Source of the DNA: Candidatus Roseilinea mizusawaensis
GTDB lineage: Bacteria > Chloroflexota > Anaerolineae > J036 > Brachytrichaceae
Assembly (NCBI GenBank): GCA_016841965.1
Contig: JAEANN010000044.1
Coordinates: forward strand, 248,001-312,000
Length of the DNA: 64,000 nt
Direction of reading: 5' to 3'
The notes under the pieces were generated by a model. It searched no databases. It saw only the letters and a list, made by a program, of their open reading frames with translations, and was not told where the DNA came from. The translations under genes and the position numbers were made by a program. Shown in pieces: positions 62,605 through 64,000 of this stretch (the stretch's first letter is position 1; every line of letters starts with the position of its first letter).

Positions 62605-64000
62605 ATGTTTGCCTACAGCACACTGCGCGCGATAGCGTGCGCCGTCGCCGGTTCTTTGTTGGCTGCCTGCGCTGCGCCTCAAGGAGGCGCGCCGAGAATT
62701 GAGTTGCCGCAACAGGTGCGCCTGCCTCAGAATGATCTCGCCACTGTCCTCGAGCGTCGTTCGGGACGGATTGCTATCGTTGATCAGGCAGGGAATATCA
62801 TTGTCACAGACCAGACCGGTCGCAGCGCGATTAACATCACACGAGAGGGCAATCTTGGCGCCGCATCGGGTGGCAGCACCACTGCCTATACCTGGCCGAT
62901 GTGGTCGCCCGATGCTTCGAAATTGGCGCTGGTCGAGGTGGTGGTCCGGCAGCCACAGGTCAGCGCCGTGATCGAGTATGGCGTGGATGAGATTGTTGTG
63001 CGCCGGGGCGAAGCCAGTCGCACGCTGATTGTCGGCGCGCAGGGACAGATAGAACGCAGCGTGCCGAACACGCAATATCGTGTCGAACAGCCGGCCCGGG
63101 TGGTCATCGAACCCAACAGCGGGCGGGGCGAGTTGGTGTACAGCGCTGTGTATGTGGCCGATGCCAACGGCAAATTGCCGATGCTCGAGGTGCATGCGAC
63201 GGAAGATAGCTGGATCACCTATCTGGACTGGTCGCCCGATGGCGCGCAATTGGCTTTCACATCCGAAGACACCGAGACCGGCCGGGTGAGTTTGAGCGTG
63301 GTCGGCGCCAACTCACCAGAGCAGCCGGCGCGCCGGCTTTTCGAAGGCTCCTCTGCAGCATGGCACTGGAGTCCGGATGGCGGCGCTTTGTTGGCTCGTA
63401 TCCGGCCGGCGGCTGCGAACGCATTGCCAGTCTTGTCTTTGTTCGATATGGCCGGCGCCCAGCGCCCCACCGTGCTGTCATCGGGCAGTGTGTTGCCCTT
63501 TTTCTCGCCGCAGTTTTCCGCAGATGGCCGGCATGTTCTCACCACCATCGCTGAAGGTGATCGATCCTATCTTGCGCTGGTCGATCGGCAGGGCAAATTG
63601 ATTCGCCGCCTGAGTGAGGTCGAAGGCGCCGTGAGTTTTGCCTGGTCGCCCGCAGGAAATGTGGTGGCTTACATCACCCGGCAGAGCACAGCGCAGGCCG
63701 GCGGCTTGTTGCGCATGGTTGATGTGAACACCGGCGAAGACAAAGCGTTGTCGGCGCAACCGGCGGTTGGGTTTTTTTGGGCGCCCGATGGTTCGCGCAT
63801 TGCAGCGTTTTCATCGATGCGGCCGGCTGATATCACTCCCGATCTGCCTGGCATCGACTACACATCCAGCCAGCCCGAATATGTGTTGATGCTGCAAACA
63901 ATCGATATCAACACGCGCAATGCCCGCCAGTTGGCGTATTTCGAGCCAACCGACCAGTTCCGGGCGCTGATCACGCAGTTCGATCGTTTCAGCCGCTCGG
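62605..64000 (+). CDS. TolB-like beta-propeller lipoprotein (partial)
   Basis: At least 465 residues; the frame runs off the right edge. A lipoprotein signal (RAIACAVAGSLLAAC) is followed by WD40/TolB-type blades with repeated W-SPD motifs: WPMWSPDASKLALVEV, LDWSPDGAQLAFTSED, HWSPDGGALLARI, FAWSPAGNVVAYI and FFWAPDGSRIAAF. It is exported and lipid-anchored. The role is unknown. TATGGT lies 5 nt before the ATG. The 269 bp before it hold the clpB terminator and nothing else I can support. Confidence 0.85.
   Translation, partial: MFAYSTLRAIACAVAGSLLAACAAPQGGAPRIELPQQVRLPQNDLATVLERRSGRIAIVDQAGNIIVTDQTGRSAINITREGNLGAASGGSTTAYTWPMWSPDASKLALVEVVVRQPQVSAVIEYGVDEIVVRRGEASRTLIVGAQGQIERSVPNTQYRVEQPARVVIEPNSGRGELVYSAVYVADANGKLPMLEVHATEDSWITYLDWSPDGAQLAFTSEDTETGRVSLSVVGANSPEQPARRLFEGSSAAWHWSPDGGALLARIRPAAANALPVLSLFDMAGAQRPTVLSSGSVLPFFSPQFSADGRHVLTTIAEGDRSYLALVDRQGKLIRRLSEVEGAVSFAWSPAGNVVAYITRQSTAQAGGLLRMVDVNTGEDKALSAQPAVGFFWAPDGSRIAAFSSMRPADITPDLPGIDYTSSQPEYVLMLQTIDINTRNARQLAYFEPTDQFRALITQFDRFSRS

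Overview
This 64-kb window is bacterial chromosomal DNA, GC-rich and gene-dense. The best guess is Chloroflexota, probably Anaerolineae-like. That rests on inference: menaquinone-type UbiE, proline-rich linkers in lipoproteins and LysM proteins, many family-1 sugar transport and glycoside hydrolase genes, a secreted enzyme ending in a short hydrophobic FMPVM-type tail, and no marker of another phylum. No rRNA, prophage, conjugative module or CRISPR array is visible. There is one tRNA gene, tRNA-Gln(CUG).

Layout. 1-8.3 kb: the left-edge ATPase with a C-terminal winged helix (cut by the window), a PrsW-type intramembrane protease, MurE, a membrane M28 peptidase, a DUF92 membrane protein, a GH13 glucosidase and an unknown protein. 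8.3-11.4 kb: rpsO and pnp, each with a clear intrinsic terminator. 11.6-16.1 kb: a sulfur/thiol redox block (rhodanese, TSUP exporter, MBL-rhodanese persulfide dioxygenase-like enzyme, 1-Cys peroxiredoxin, small winged-helix protein, glutaredoxin) followed by a solo groES. 16.1-17.1 kb: a cytochrome c lipoprotein and a YibE/F gene remnant. 17.1-27.7 kb, all minus strand: a catabolic island with two SDR dehydrogenases, a bicupin, a fumarase/aspartase-superfamily lyase, a D-2-hydroxyacid dehydrogenase, a complete sugar ABC importer minus its ATPase, and a GH36-like glycosidase. A short MITE-like element sits in the island.

28.1-33.4 kb (minus): glutathione peroxidase, a small tail-anchored protein, a DAO-family oxidase, a methyltransferase, a peptide-type ABC binding protein and secG. 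33.6-37.4 kb (plus): dnaG-rpoD, the macromolecular synthesis pair. The primase has lost all four zinc ligands. 37.4-45.8 kb (minus): ATL, LysM protein, HD protein, SanA-like protein, cytidine deaminase overlapping a CBS/CorC protein, GlmU, tRNA-Gln, UbiE (its start lies in a 7-bp repeat array) and an orphan SsuC-like permease. 45.9-55.3 kb: mostly plus-strand metabolic genes (DUF6807, NAPRTase, PQQ-type sugar dehydrogenase, SMP-30, PhyH, M55 peptidase, DHH phosphoesterase, aldo/keto reductase, DCC protein). 55.3-59.6 kb (minus): pentaheme cytochrome, lgt, gyrA. 59.7-64 kb (plus): clpB and a beta-propeller lipoprotein cut by the right edge.

Recurring themes. Three housekeeping genes (secG, dnaG, lgt) have a perfect TATAAT box exactly 7 nt before the ATG, which implies leaderless mRNAs. 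Several short tandem repeats (7, 10, 13 and 15 bp units) sit at gene ends or inside coding starts. The hexamer GCCGGC is strikingly frequent throughout. The most unusual single observations are the zinc-less DnaG, the heptanucleotide repeat array over the ubiE start, the MITE-like element with a second degenerate copy, and the 182-nt out-of-frame gene overlap at cytidine deaminase.
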